This document shows, piece by piece, positions 47,643 to 61,072 of a stretch of DNA of 64,000 nucleotides (positions are counted from its first letter, which is position 1; each line of letters begins with the position of its first letter). A program made the position numbers and the translations under genes. Origin of the DNA: Drechmeria coniospora (Eukaryota; Ascomycota; Sordariomycetes; Hypocreales; Ophiocordycipitaceae); NCBI RefSeq assembly GCF_001625195.1, contig NC_054390.1, positions 8,219,222 through 8,283,221 of the forward strand, given 5' to 3'. Under the pieces are notes generated by a model that ran no database searches, was not told the origin of the DNA, and was given only the letters and a program-made list of their open reading frames with translations.

Positions 47643-48526
47643 GACACTACTCTTACCAAGTGCGCGTACTGTGGTCCGGATCGCCCTTCACGACCCCTGC
47701 TGACACTCTACAGTCTCGGGAGCTTCGGTGACGTTGGCGTTGACTCCCGCCGGGCCTCTCATCCAAATTAGTTGAAGTGAGCCGCTGTTTATATCGTAAT
47801 GTCGTCTCAAGCTCGAGGCTGCAAAATTAGAATGGTGAGCTAGCTCATTGGTGTTCATGGAGAATTTCCAGCTTTCAATGGACAACGCTGAGGGAATGGT
47901 GGATTCCTCGGGTGAAACTGCCGCGAGGCCGACAACGGTGGCATCATTATTAGTTACCTTGGACAAAGAGACCCGTTATTGATATGGGATAAAATTCTGA
48001 GGTGCCTGTATGTCAGTCAGTCTCAACTAGGCGATCATTCGCACCGTTGCCTAGTGTAATGACGAAGTCGAACATGGTTGGCAGGCTGTCAGGCAAAACA
48101 CAAAAGGCTTCATAATCGGCCGCTCTGGGCCACTGATGAAGATGGAGCGGCGGCGAGGGCAGCATCCGAGGCTGCCGATGATGACGTTGTTGCCTTTGCC
48201 CAGAGTGCCAAGGAAAGCCGACGATGTTGCCCAACTCATAGTAGGATTTCGGCTCCAAGCAATGGGGAAAGCGTCATGTCAAGCTGCCCAGAGTGCCAAG
48301 GAAAGCCGCCGATGTTGTCCAACTCATAGTAGGATTTCGGCTCCAAGCAATGGGGAAAGCGTAATGTCAAACTGCCCAGAGTCCGCTGTCATCTTTCTGT
48401 TGCATCCGGTGATATGAAACAATAATTCGAGCGCTCTCTCCGAAACGCCTTTCGTGTATCGCGCGTGGCTCTCCACTCAAGAGCGACTTCGAGCATGGAA
48501 AGAGGCGTAAATATAACCTGCCCCGC
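47643..48526. other. Interval between the F-box relic and the claudin-like gene
   Basis: AT-richer DNA with a 92-codon frame lacking an ATG on the minus strand (47688..47966), possibly another decayed exon, and the 88-bp tandem duplication at 48198-48385. It also contains the 3' UTR of the minus-strand claudin-like gene. No intact gene. Confidence 0.45.
48198..48384. repeat. 88-bp tandem duplication
   Basis: Two units, 48198-48285 and 48286-48373, differ at four positions; the first 11 bases of a third unit follow (48374-48384). Each unit begins GCCCAGAGTGCCAAGG. Confidence 0.95.
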
Positions 48527-49327
48527 CTAGGCATTGACGGAGTCCCCCAAAAACTCGTAGCCTTGTTCCGGCGGTAATAGGTATGCAGATGAGGCCAAGG
48601 CGACGGCGGCGAGCAGACAGATGGAGGCACTCGCGGTACCGAGGTACCAGGAGACGTCGAGGTTCCAGCCGGGAATGGTAAACTGGTCGTCGTTTTCGAA
48701 TAGATATGCCTAGAGGGACGGAAACAGGTCAGCAGGCCTGCGGGCGATGAGGGAGAGGGGGGCGGAGGCAGTTGGCACGCACCACCATGGAGATGACGGC
48801 AAACTCGACGACGGAAACAAGCAGCAGCATGGCTCCGATGACCGGCCAGCCCGTCTCGCGCTTGTACTTGCCCCCGCGAATGATGACGCCAAAGGTGACG
48901 AGGTTGGCGAGACAGAGAATGGCAGCCAGAGAAGCCAAGAAGCCGATAGTGCGCCACATGGAGCAGAGGTACCGCTCACCATCCTCGCACAGCGCGGGCG
49001 AGGGGAAGCTGCGGCAGGGGGGGTCGTCGATGCTGGAGCAGCTCTTGTGCAGGCCAATGTGTCTGTCGAACGTGTCGCCCTTGGGCGTCGTGACGGAGTA
49101 GGATACCCAGTTGGGGGTGGCGATGGAGGCGAGAATCATACTCATCGCTATCGAGTCAAATGGTCAGCATAACGGTCTCTTGCGAAACAGCTCCGCTGGG
49201 ACGAGGAGATGCGTTTATGGAATCGAATCGCTTCGGAACAAGCCTCGGCGGCCGTCACCAAGGGGGGGGGAGACGCACCGGCGACAAAGGCCACGAGGAC
49301 GGGCATGTAGACGGAGATTCGCGTCAT
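48527..49327 (-). CDS. Four-TM claudin-like (SUR7/PalI-related) membrane protein
   Basis: Exons 49279..49327, 48783..49147 and 48527..48709 on the minus strand encode 198 residues. Four hydrophobic segments are visible: residues about 8-26 (VYMPVLVAFVAAMSMILAS), 83-103 (IGFLASLAAILCLANLVTFGV), 113-134 (VIGAMLLLVSVVEFAVISMVV) and 159-180 (ASICLLAAVALASSAYLL). The loop between TM1 and TM2 holds TPNWVSY and several Cys (KSC, PPC, ALC, YLC), the arrangement of the PMP22/claudin/SUR7 superfamily. The fungal members sit in the plasma membrane and affect eisosomes, wall integrity or pH sensing. The short C-terminal tail ends YEFLGDSVNA. Splice sites are GTGCGT/TAG and GTGCGT/TAG, all in frame. The specific subfamily and function are unknown to me. 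It is divergent from the Nit gene, sharing an 1147-bp promoter region. Confidence 0.82.
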
Positions 49328-50474
49328 GGTCGCGGGTTGGAAGAGATGCTTGCGCAGAAAAGAAGGAGATGGTTCCGATAACTGCAGTCGTATCGCGCGG
49401 ATGCTGGCGGAAGACAAAACGACACAGGCGTAGCCGAGGCCGTTGAGGGTAAAAGGTTGATGCCTGCTCCTTGCTAGGGCGGCGGGCGGACGCAACTCGG
49501 CGTGGATGACGTTGACAACTGCCGTTAGCGTGGAGCCTGAACTGCCGCTGCCAAGTCATACGAGCACAACTAGTTAGCAGAGCGATAGCAGACGCTATAA
49601 TAGTAGATAGAAACACGCACCACAGCGATGCCACCCCCTCTTAGGCAGAACTTGGATGAAAAGGTCCTTCTGCGGTCGATAGGACTGGAAGCGCGCACGA
49701 ACACGAAGCTGCGTTTCAGGCAAGCGCTGCGAACCAGTACGGGCCTACGTCAGCTCGCATGGCCACGAACCAATGTGTGTGTTGCGTGCTGATGCTGTAG
49801 GTGCCTTTTTTGTAGGAGGGAGAAATTGTGACCTTGGCGGCGGTCGGAACAATTGGTGAATACCTGGTAGTACCAGTGCTGGGAATTGAATGACAGGTAC
49901 TGTTAGTACTTGCACTCTGTTCTCCGTACGGAGTGCCTACAGTACAGTAATTCATACAGTACAGTACGTGTATCTGCTGTACAGGTACACCTACTCTACG
50001 TGTACTTACTCCGTACAAGCACTGTGAAACAGCGGAGGGATTCCAAGTACCCAGCCCAGTGGCACAGTAATACAGGACAGTAGCATGGAGGTACTGTTTG
50101 TTGATGAATACCTGTAGCATTATCACGCCTACACCAATGCCATTGTCACTCCCAATACTCCGTAGGTCATAGCCCTTCAAGCACACCGGATACAATTCTC
50201 TGGAAATGACGACAGTTCAATCGAGGGGGTGTCGCGAGAATCAGAACATCTTCCTCCCGCCGCTTCGAGTTCCTCCACACTGCCATTGCCGAGTACCAAC
50301 GCCCAGGGGACGTTCCGACCCTAGTTCCTTAGCGCACTATCCAGGGTCCTGGAGCGATGGAAGGCTAATGGTGCAGACACCCCGCATAGGTGTGCTGCGT
50401 TCATCAACCTCACCACTGCCACCGACGGCGGGACGACCTCCTCCCTCCTGCTCCTTGACACGAACCACCGCACC
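49328..50474. other. Divergent promoter region, claudin-like / omega-amidase
   Basis: The two flanking genes are transcribed outward. The centre (about 49905-50020) has a GTAC-word cluster (TACTCCGTAC, ACAGTACAGTA). No gene supported. Confidence 0.5.
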
Positions 50475-51494
50475 ATGCGACTGTCATTCTCGCGTCCCTT
50501 CCTCGTCCCCTACGCCAGCCTACGACTTGCCGCCATCGCCCAATCTCAAAGCCCCCTCTCGTCCGGACTGCGCTCACGCCCCGGCCGTCCGATGTCGTCC
50601 TCGTCGTACACGCCGCCTTCGGTGCTCAAGACGGCCGTCAAGCTCTCGTGCGTCCAGCTCGCCGCCGGCGCCGACAAGGCCGCCAACCTCAGCCGTGCGG
50701 CCGCCGAGGTGGCGGCGGCCGCCCGTGCCGGCTCCAAGATCGTGGTGCTGCCCGAGTGCTTCAACTCGCCCTACGGTTGCCAGTTCTTCCCCGAGTACGC
50801 CGAGACGCTGCTGCCCTCGCCGCCGACGGCCGAGCAGTCCCCCTCGTTTCATGCGCTCGCTTCCATGGCCGCCGACAACGCCGTCTACCTCGTCGGCGGC
50901 TCCATCCCCGAACGGGAGCCGGAGACGGGACGGTACTACAACACGAGCTTGATCTTCGGTCCCGACGGTCGCCTGCTCGACAGCTGCCGCAAGGTCCACC
51001 TCTTCGACATTGACATTCCCGGCAAGATCACGTTTCGGGAATCCGACGTGCTCTCGGCCGGCGACCGCATCACGCTCGTCGACCTGCCCGAGTACGGCAA
51101 GGTGGCCGTCGCCATCTGCTACGACGTGCGCTTCCCCGAGCTCGCCAGCATCGCCGCCCGGAGGGGTGCCTTTGCCTTCATCTGCCCCGGCGCCTTCAAC
51201 CTCACCACGGGCGAGCTGCACTGGAAGCTTCTCGCCCGCGCCCGCGCCGTCGACAATCAGATGTACGTCGCCATGTGCAGCCCCGCGAGGGACATGAGCG
51301 CCACCTACAACGCCTGGGGTCACAGCATGGTCGTCGATCCCATGGCCAACGTGCTCGTCGAGGCTGACGAGACGACGACGACGATTCAGGCCGAGATGGA
51401 CGGCGCCGTCATCACGGAGGCGAGAAGGAACATTCCCCTGGGCGCCCAGCGGAGGTTCGATGTATACCCGGATGTGAGTCATGGCAAGGTGTAA
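50475..51494 (+). CDS. NIT3: Omega-amidase / Nit-type carbon-nitrogen hydrolase
   Basis: A single exon of 339 residues. The nitrilase-superfamily triad is visible: Glu94 (VLPE), Lys173 (CRKVHLFD) and Cys215 (AICYDVRFPE). KVHLFDIDIPGKITFRESD and GAFNLTTGELHW match the NIT2/Nit3 branch, which hydrolyses alpha-ketoglutaramate and related omega-amides, linking glutamine transamination to 2-oxoglutarate. The first ~40 residues (MRLSFSRPFLVPYASLRL) are basic and hydroxylated without acidic residues, consistent with a mitochondrial presequence; a second ATG at residue 40 (MSSSSYTPP) could give a cytosolic form. Both are inference. It converges on spermidine synthase, with 462 bp between stops. Nit1/deaminated-glutathione amidase is less likely from the sequence around the triad. 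Confidence 0.93.
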   Translation: MRLSFSRPFLVPYASLRLAAIAQSQSPLSSGLRSRPGRPMSSSSYTPPSVLKTAVKLSCVQLAAGADKAANLSRAAAEVAAAARAGSKIVVLPECFNSPYGCQFFPEYAETLLPSPPTAEQSPSFHALASMAADNAVYLVGGSIPEREPETGRYYNTSLIFGPDGRLLDSCRKVHLFDIDIPGKITFRESDVLSAGDRITLVDLPEYGKVAVAICYDVRFPELASIAARRGAFAFICPGAFNLTTGELHWKLLARARAVDNQMYVAMCSPARDMSATYNAWGHSMVVDPMANVLVEADETTTTIQAEMDGAVITEARRNIPLGAQRRFDVYPDVSHGKV

Positions 51495-51956
51495 TTGGAG
51501 GAACCGGCTTCGTCATGGGGACCCGACGCAAGCGTTCAACTTGCCGCGAAAAATAAAAAAGAGGAAGAAAAAAGGCAAGGAAGGAAAGACGAGAGAAGTG
51601 AAGAAGGAAATGGTAGGTACGCGAAGTTGCACATGGGTCACGTCGGTGCATCCTAGGACACGGTGGGTGTGTAGAGGGTGGCGGAGAGCAGCACGGCACG
51701 GCAGCTCCTGGCACTCTCGAGTCGCTGTCCTGCACATCATCACTGGGTGACGCGTCCATCTTTATCAGCACTGCCATTTGCCATCGTTGAACGTCCTCTG
51801 CTGCATCCATTCCCCACGCTGAGCGCCGTGGGGCCCGCGTCGGCGTCTATGTCATAATCAACATCTTTTTTTTTCATCCAGCCTGAACCCAAACGCGTCG
51901 GGACTTGGTCCGCTCGTGTGGGTGCCGACGCCCCGGCGTGCCAGCGGCGTGCCGGC
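51495..51956. other. 3' intergenic between convergent genes
   Basis: An A/G-rich run (about 51545-51610) follows the amidase stop. The interval includes both 3' UTRs; no gene seen. Confidence 0.55.
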
Positions 51957-53580
<1,624 letters not shown>

Positions 53581-54762
53581 TGCGTGCGAGGAGAGGCCGG
53601 GAGAGAGGCCGGAAGAGAATCGAAAGGATGACGATGCAGTGAATGGCGGGCAAATTCGAGGATTGGGGGCGAGGATGCAACGGGGTGAAAGTGGACGGAC
53701 GAGGTCGCTGAGGGGAATCTTTTTCGAGAGTCCCTTGTGGAACCCCATCATGTTCGTGGTGGAGACATAAAAAACCAGCAACTGCTGTCCATTTGCGCAG
53801 TGCTTCATGGTGCAGTAATTAAGTACCTAGTATGTGCTGTTGTCTGTTGGTGCTGCCACTGGACGCTGGTGATGGAACCTGACGGTACCTGTATTTCACG
53901 TGCGTGAAATTTCAATGCTGCCCCACCAGTTTTTCCCTCTGCCATCGAGGGGCAGCCAAGGATGATGAATCCTTGCGTACATGTACTTGGGCATTGCATG
54001 CGTCTACTTCAAGGTGAGCGTATACGCAGTACGGAGCACAAGTATTGCAGTGAAGTATCGGTGTACTTGTACTTGAACGTAGCTTACAGTACTTGCACAG
54101 TACGTCGTACTTGTTGCTGATCTACAGTAATAATACTAGGTAGGTACTAGGTAGACAATCCCGTACTCAGTCACTCGAATCTACTGCAATTACAATGTAA
54201 AGATGCACCAAAATTACAGTAGCCTTCTCTACTAGGTACGTTGTACAGTGCCTACCATACAAGTATGTACTGTATTCCAGCATGCTCCGTAAGTACATGC
54301 TGCACGAATGCAGGTACAGAGTATTACATCCACGATGATGCGTGTATCCTTCAGCTACCATGGTAGACATCATTGAGATGGCCGCACACTCCATCTTCTG
54401 GCCAATATAAACGACGAGTGCCTTTCTTGACCAAAGGATACTGCGGAGAAAGTGGTCTCTGCATTGATAGGCGCCTCGCCACCATCGCAGGCAAAAGGGC
54501 CGAAAAGACGAAACGATCACGCGTGGCAATGCTTGATGGGGCAAAGATGAAGTGACTCGGTTGCATCATTAGACCGTGAACTGTCTTGGTCGCGGCAGAA
54601 TTAACGGTATTCACATCCTCGGTGCCGGCCCTCGTGGGGGGTCCAAGCACCCAAGCGTGCGCTGGCAATGGCCAGATTCAACCATGATTCCTGCGTAGCC
54701 CCCACGCCGTCCAAGGCCGAGCAAAGGTGGTCGCTTTTGTCCGTCGTCGTGCGCCGGCATGT
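53581..54762. other. Intergenic, MDH 3' end to spermidine synthase promoter
   Basis: This holds the spermidine synthase promoter/leader and the MDH 3' UTR. GTAC words cluster at about 54030-54310. No gene supported. Confidence 0.5.
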
Positions 54763-55897
54763 TCAGTTGCCGGGGTTCTGGGCAACGAAGGCGACACCCT
54801 TCTCGATGTTCTTCTTGAGGTCGCCAAGGCATGCGGCGACGAGCTTCTCCTCGTTGGCATCGACCTTGCCGATGGGAAGGATCTTCTCCACGCCGTTGGG
54901 GCCAAGCTCGACGAGGCTGCTGAAGAAGTCGATGCCCTGGTCCTTGTAGAGGGGAGAGTCGACAAAGGTCGGCTCCGTGACGCCCTTCTCGCCGTCGGCG
55001 GCGCGGAGCAGCGAGTCGGCCATGCGGGCACCGGCCATGGCCATGGATAGCGTGGCCGAGCCGGCGCCGTCCTTGGCCTGGACAACCTCGTCGCCGCCAA
55101 ACTGGACACGCTTCACGAGGTCGGCGTTGGCGCTGAGGTCGGGGTGCTTGCTCTGGCTGAAGAGCGGGACGATGGTGACGCCCGAGTGGCCGCCGACGAC
55201 GGTGATCTCCTCGTCCTTCGGGTCGGTTCCCTTGATCTCGGAGACGAAGCGGCTGGCGCGGACGACGTCGAGCGTGGTGACGCCGAAGAGCGTCTTGGGG
55301 TTGTAGACACCCTTGGCCTTGAAGACCTCGGCGCAGATGGGGACGGTCGAGTTGACGGGGTTGGCGATGACGAGGACCTTGGCCTTGGGCGCCGACTCGG
55401 CCACGGCCTTGGCGAGGTCGCGGACGATGGAGGCGTTGGTGTTGAAGAGGTCGTCACGGGTCATGCCGGGCTTGCGGGGAACGCCGGCGGGGATGAGGAC
55501 GATGTCGGAGCCCTTGAGGCACGAAGCCAAGCCGCTCGGCGTCGGCTCGTAGCCCTTGACCGTGGACTTTGTGTTGATGTGGGAAACGTCGGCGGCGACA
55601 CCTGCGCCGTCGTCAGCCGGGAGGGGGTCGGGACGAATCGGCGCGTGCCGCGGGGCGACGTACCGGGAGCGAGACGAATGTCGTACAGAGCCAGGTCGGT
55701 GACGCGCGTGTTCATCTTGAGGAGAAGAGAGAGCGGCTGGCCGATACCGCCGGCGGCACCGAGGACGGCGACCTTGGAGAGCTGTTTGGCACGAGGATCG
55801 ACCACGTTAGCTTCAATGCGGCGGCCGAGTGGCCGGGACCACTCACGTTGCGCGCCGACGCGGAGAATGCCCGGCGCTGGATGGAGGAGGCCAACAT
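54763..55897 (-). CDS. MDH1: Mitochondrial malate dehydrogenase
   Basis: Exons 55847..55897, 55664..55781 and 54763..55601 on the minus strand encode 335 residues. The enzyme oxidises malate to oxaloacetate with NAD in the TCA cycle. Exon 1 is exactly a presequence-like 17 residues ([17 protein letters not shown]) with an RRAFSAS cleavage-type motif, which marks the mitochondrial isoform. The NAD-binding glycines are in GAAGGIGQ (25-32). Substrate-binding Arg99 and Arg105 are in [12 protein letters not shown]; Asp168/Arg171 in TTLDVVRA and catalytic His195 in GGHSG complete the active site. All introns are short and GT/AG. The gene is co-directional with spermidine synthase, the G-alpha and Spf1 genes, but spacing over 1 kb argues for separate promoters. 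Confidence 0.97.
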
Positions 55898-57998
55898 GGT
55901 GTCGAAAGATGACTACGTTTGAGGGTACGAAAGGAAAGAGTTGCTGGACGAGGACCTTAATTAATGGAAATCTGGACAGAAAAAGCCCTTTGGGGAGGAC
56001 GCGAGGGAGAAAGGGGGAAAAATGATGCTGTCACGTGATGGATCCTCCTCTGGCCCAAAAATCCACGAGTCCATGCTACAACGGTACGTGGTATTCCAAT
56101 TTGCTCCGTACATATATATGTATGTATATGTATATTGCACGTAAGTATGATGAGCACGGATACGACGATGGCCCTCTTCCATCACCAATGCAAGCATTCT
56201 ACAAATAAGCCTATGTGGATTGTAAACCAGCAGGATATTGCAGCAGAGCGCTCAAGCTCACCTGTCCGTACTATTGGAGGCAACGTACGGAGTGCAGATA
56301 TGACATGAATTGCGGGGACGTGATTGAAGCAAAGCAAGTGCTTGCAACGAAGTACTTGATACTAATAGATGTAGTAACTGAAGTCCAATGCCCGTGTCCG
56401 ACTATTGCGGCATGGCCAAGAATACAGTATTCCTGGATTTTTCCTTGAAAGATCTGAACCTTGCAAGAAAAAGGCACATTACCCCGATTCCATCGTCTGA
56501 GCTCTCAATTGCGCTGGGTCGGATTGGGCTGCTTGTAGTTATACTCCGCACTTACATAAGTATACTGTACTTACAGTACACCGAAATACAGGTGCAATCC
56601 GGAGAGCTCCGTCCGAGCTGTAAATTTTCTACGATTACATCGCATCTGAACCCGCAAAAGGAACGGGGTCGAATTCAGCGCCTTGTGTAAAAGTACATGC
56701 ACGTAACTACCAAGTTCAACGCACAGGGGGGGGGGGGGAGAAAACTCCCCGGCGGCGATGGAGACAGCGGCAGCGTTGATGGCAGGAACCCGGCGGCTGC
56801 GCCGGCGCCGGCGAAACCCACAAACCGAGTTGGGCCGGATTCGGCGCCACAGCGGACACGGACCGGAAATTTGGCCCGGGGAGGTTTGAGCCGACGGAAA
56901 TGTCTTGGTGCATCAGCATCAGCCGCTTCCGCGGCGTGGGCGGCCCGACAGCGGCTCTTGCAGTCACAAGAAACGATTCGACATTCTCGTCCTCGACGCC
57001 TATTTCAACTCCTCTGCCGTCAACAGCGGGTTCTCAAAGAAAGGGTGGCCTCGTCGGCCCCATATGGACGAGTATTCGTACAGATCAAGACCGTCAAAAC
57101 TCAGCTGTCTAAATTCTGATGAGCATACCGGCGTGATGAATCGAAACAAGAGTTCCCACACGACGTTGAGGAGCGTCGTGACGTACGTACCCGCCATGGC
57201 GGGGTGTAAGTAAAACGGGCCGCAGCTGGCTTTTCGCCGCCTCACTGCAGAGCAGAATTGGGCTCTGTCCACGCCGGCTTGCAGCGATGGGATGACAACG
57301 CAACGCTAGGAAGAGATGGATAAATTTCTGGATCAAAGTGTATGAGATGTATTAAGGGTAAGCTCTTCATTCGTACTTGAATGTGCCAATCTAGGCTGTC
57401 TCCTCGGTAAAGCGTATTCGCCGACCGGTCGGGCAGATCCTGTCCCCAGGCCGGGGTATCATTAAAAATAAAAAAAATAAAAAAATAAAAAAAAACCGTT
57501 CCACGGCTGTTCACCCACAACCTGACCTGACACGGGCGCCGCGGTTCACGGGCACCCGATCAGGCGACCTTCGCGGCCGTCCCTCGTGGTAGATGCCCGT
57601 CCCGTCGCCGACTCTCCGAACGATGTGGAAGAGACTCGAGCCGAGAGTGGTGAGGGCCTCCCCCTAGATGCTATGCATGGAAACTCCGGCAATGCAAGAG
57701 ATGAACGGGTACCCGAAAGGAACAATGCAAAAAATCGGGTCCCAACAATCGACAGAAACACGAGCAGCGGCCATGCCACGTGAGCGGCGGGAACGATGGT
57801 GCAAGGGATATCGGCGACGGTGACGGTGGCGGGGAGGGCGTTGCCGTCTCGGCCTCTGTCGTGCAACGTCGCCGTCGCGCCATGACCGAAGCGGTGCGGG
57901 GCGGGTCGATCAGGCATGCCACCGGTTCTCCGGTGTAGAAGGGGAATTAATAGAGTGAGCGACGTGCCGTGCCGTGGCGGAGGAAGCAATCGAGGCGC
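55898..57998. other. Intergenic, G-alpha 3' end to MDH promoter
   Basis: It contains the MDH promoter, a short ATATATGTATGTATATGTAT stretch near 56110, a G run at about 56727-56737, and an A-rich run of AAAAAATA units at 57466-57495. Open frames here (for example 56697..57119 +) do not look conserved. No gene supported. Confidence 0.5.
57466..57495. repeat. A-rich run (AAAAAATA units)
   Basis: About 30 bases composed of A and scattered T. As T-rich on the minus strand it lies about 500 nt beyond the G-alpha stop. Confidence 0.9.
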
Positions 57999-59457
57999 TC
58001 AGAGGATGAGCTGCTTGAGGTTGCGCTGGATGATCATGTCTTGCACGGAGCTCATGGTGATCTTCAGCAAGTTGGTGTCGGTGGCGTTGGTGAAGTGGCC
58101 GTAAATCTCCTTCTCGGGGTTGCGGCTGAGGGAGCGAAACTTGTCGAGAAAGTACTTGCTCGCGGCCTTGTAGTCGTCGGCGGGCCCGTGGTAGTCGGTG
58201 AAGCCGTAGTCGGTGATGGGGCAGTGCGGAAGCTTCTCCTTGAACAGGTCCATCTTGTTGAGGAAGAGAATCGTGGCCGACTTGGTGAACCAGTGCGAGT
58301 TGGCAATCGACTCCCACAGCATCAAGGCCTCGTTCATTTGGTTCTGCGGCGGCCGGTCAGCTTGGGCGGGCCCACGACGCGGCGGGACTGTCTTTCGGGG
58401 CTGCTCACGCTGTCCTTGTCCTCGACCAGGCACTGGTCGTAGCCGCTGATGGCGACGAGGAACAGCAGGCAGTTGACGTTTTCGAAGCAGTGGATCCACT
58501 TCTTCCGCTCCGACCTCTGGCCGCCCACGTCGAACATGCGGTACGTCAGCTGGCCGAGGTCGAAGACGCTCTCGGTGATGCCCGTGGTCCTCAGGCGCGA
58601 GCGGAGGAGATCCTGGTCGCTGGGCACGTAGCCGTCGGCCCATATGCGGTCCATGTCGTCGAGGAAGCTGCGCGGCCACGTCAGTCGCCGTCTGACGCTC
58701 GACCTGGACGCACGCCGCAGGCGGAGGGATGGCCGGGACGTACTATGTCAAGTTGTCGTGCAGGGCGTACTCGTTGCCCTTGGCCATGGCGGCCTTGACG
58801 CCCTTGTCCTGCCACAAGGCCTGGAGGGGATCGAAATAGTGTCGCGGCAAGCTGTCCTCGAGCCCGATCTCGTTGTCGACGAGGATGAGCGCCATGTGTT
58901 TCTGCACGTCGCACGCGTCAGCGACCAAGCTCTCTGCCGCGGGAGTCGCGTCCGGGGCCATGCACTTCCGAGGCGGCGCGCGGCCCGGCGGAAGGAGGAG
59001 ACGGGCACTCACCTCGTTGTCGGCGTTGTCGAACCGGTAGCCCATCTCGTTCATGACGTCGTTGATGGTGCGGAACGACTGGATGATGTTGTTGAAGATG
59101 ACGGGCTTCCACTCGAGCCGCTCGTGCGTGTTGAAGCCTTGCGAGTAGATGAGCTTCATCTGCTTCAGAATCGTCGACTTGCCGGACTCTCCGGCGCCTG
59201 TCGGGGTCGACGACGGTCAGCTCGTCCGTCCACGCACCGCTCGGCGGTGACGAGAAGGGAAAGGGCCGCGAGAGGGCCGCGAGGTGGCGGGACGAAGCGG
59301 GCGGGCGACTCGGTCGTCTCGCGGTGCCGAGCTTACCTAGCAGGAGCAGCTTGACCTCCTTCGAGAGGCGCTTCTCATCTTGGCGGATGGCGCGATCGAT
59401 GTTGCGCGAGCGGGTGGCGGCGCCGTCGTCGTTCTTGTCGCGGCCGCCGAAGCACAT
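57999..59457 (-). CDS. gna-2: Heterotrimeric G-protein alpha subunit, group II (GNA-2 type)
   Basis: Exons 59337..59457, 59013..59197, 58744..58901, 58409..58667 and 57999..58343 on the minus strand encode 355 residues, the size of fungal group II G-alphas. The protein couples receptors to downstream effectors at the plasma membrane. GTP-site motifs are GAGESGKST (41-49), RSRLRTTGI with the switch I Arg179, DVGGQ with Gln205, and NKMD (270-273). The start MCFGGR lacks Gly2, so N-myristoylation is not expected, but Cys2 could be palmitoylated; MCFGG is typical of group II rather than group I (MGCGMS) or III (MGACMS). The C-terminus NLKQLIL lacks the pertussis-type Cys. The TCAT guanine motif reads TNAT (326-329). 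Intron 2 (58902..59012) is a multiple of three without stops, so it can be mistaken for coding. Confidence 0.95.
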
Positions 59458-60926
59458 GATGGGCGACGGCCGAACGGAGGAGACGATGGAGAATCCGAGG
59501 TGACGGGGGGACGCTGGGCCGACGGCGACGTCACAGGACGGTACTGTCCTGGTCCTGGCCGGCTACGCGACGCTCGGCTTGCTCGTTCGGTCGGCCGGCT
59601 GGCCGGTGCTGCGGGCGGCAGAAGGCAGCGAAGGCGAACGGGCAGGGCGGCGGGCGTAGGACCGAACTATCGGCGAGCACGAGGTCCCTGCGCTCGTGGG
59701 TCGTCCTTGGCCGCCTTTCGTCGTCGTGTCCGGGAACGGTCGAGGAAGGGCGTCGTCGGTGCGATGGAAAGACGGGTCGACGGACGGATCGATGGACGGA
59801 TCGATGGATCGGTGACAGGTACTGTCTCGTTCCGCTCGTTTACCACACCGAGGCGAGAAGGAGGGGGAGGGGAGGGAAGATTCGACCCGAGCATTCTTTT
59901 CCTCGTCCGTGAGCCGGTACGCGTGCTCGTGCTCGTGCATCGATGTACATATACCCGTGCTCGCGTCCACCAGGCTCCGCAAGGGTCAGGGAAGGAAAAC
60001 GGCGGTAACGACGGTACGGAGCGGCGGTACGGAGTACTCGTGAAGGAGGATGGATCCTCTTCCATTATTTTTCATGCTGCTTCCGATGGAAGTGGCTCCC
60101 TTGGGGCCCAACCGGACGTGCTGCTGAGTCTGGGCTGCTGGAAACTCGTCCATGATTCGGAGGTGGGCTGCAGGGGTCAGGCACGTTGGATGTGGGAAGG
60201 GTAGAGGGGGGGGGGGAGGGTGTGGGCACGGTCATACTTACTGCTGGAGCGATGGATTGGTGATGGCGATGACGGACGACGGACCGACGCAACGGACGGT
60301 GGTTGGATGGAGAGGATGGCATGGCAAGGGACGGTGATTGCGCGCGGCCATGGCATAACGTCGGGCGGCAAGAGGCGCACCAAACCGCTTGACAAGGCCC
60401 TCCTGCGCCGGGCAGGCGTCGCACCCGCAACCCGCATGGACTTGCCTTGCTTGGTTTTTCATCACAGGCTCCATCCGCCGTACTTTGTCGGTACCGGTAC
60501 GGAGGGTACGCAAGGTTTCCCGTACCTGTACGAAGAGCACCCACTCGCCTAATACAAGGTTTACCTCACAACTGCAGTACTTACTCATGCTCCTCGCTAG
60601 CGTCGACACTACCGCCGGCGTACCTGCACATGGAAACAAGTTCCCGGGACTTGGCCGTCACTTCGAAGCTTGTGCCGTCGGTCGGTCCGTCGTCACCTTG
60701 ATGCAGTCGCCCATTGATTCATTGATTGCTGGCCATCACATTTCCCTCGCCCGTGAGCATGGACAAGCGCACCACGGCAAGTACTGCATATGCGATGCGC
60801 AATGTGCGGAAGTCGTGTTCACTGCTCGGGATCCAAATACGCAGGCTCGTCCCTCGCGGGCCGTGTAACGTGGAAGTACCTGCGTTCAAGTAGAGCGTAC
60901 GGCGTAGTTGTACTTACTTGAGCAGT

Positions 60927-61072
60927 GCACTGTAGTGTACTTGCTGTAGTGTACTGCAGTGTACTAGGTACGTACTGTAGTGTACTAGCTGTAGTGTACT
61001 TGCTGTAGTGTCAGTACTGTACTTGCTGTACCTAGCAGTGTACTGTAGTGTACTTACTGTAGTGTAAGCACT
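60927..61072. repeat. CTGTAGTGTACTTG-type repeat cluster
   Basis: Roughly ten imperfect copies of CTGTAGTGTACT with spacers TGCTGTAG, AGGTACGT or AGCTGTAG. Units are degenerate and not in strict period. Confidence 0.85.

Noticed and set aside
58902..59012. Coding read-through of the G-alpha second intron
   Set aside because: The 111-nt stretch is in frame without stops, but it has GTGAGT/CAG ends and inserts non-conserved residues between FDNADNE and KHMALIL.
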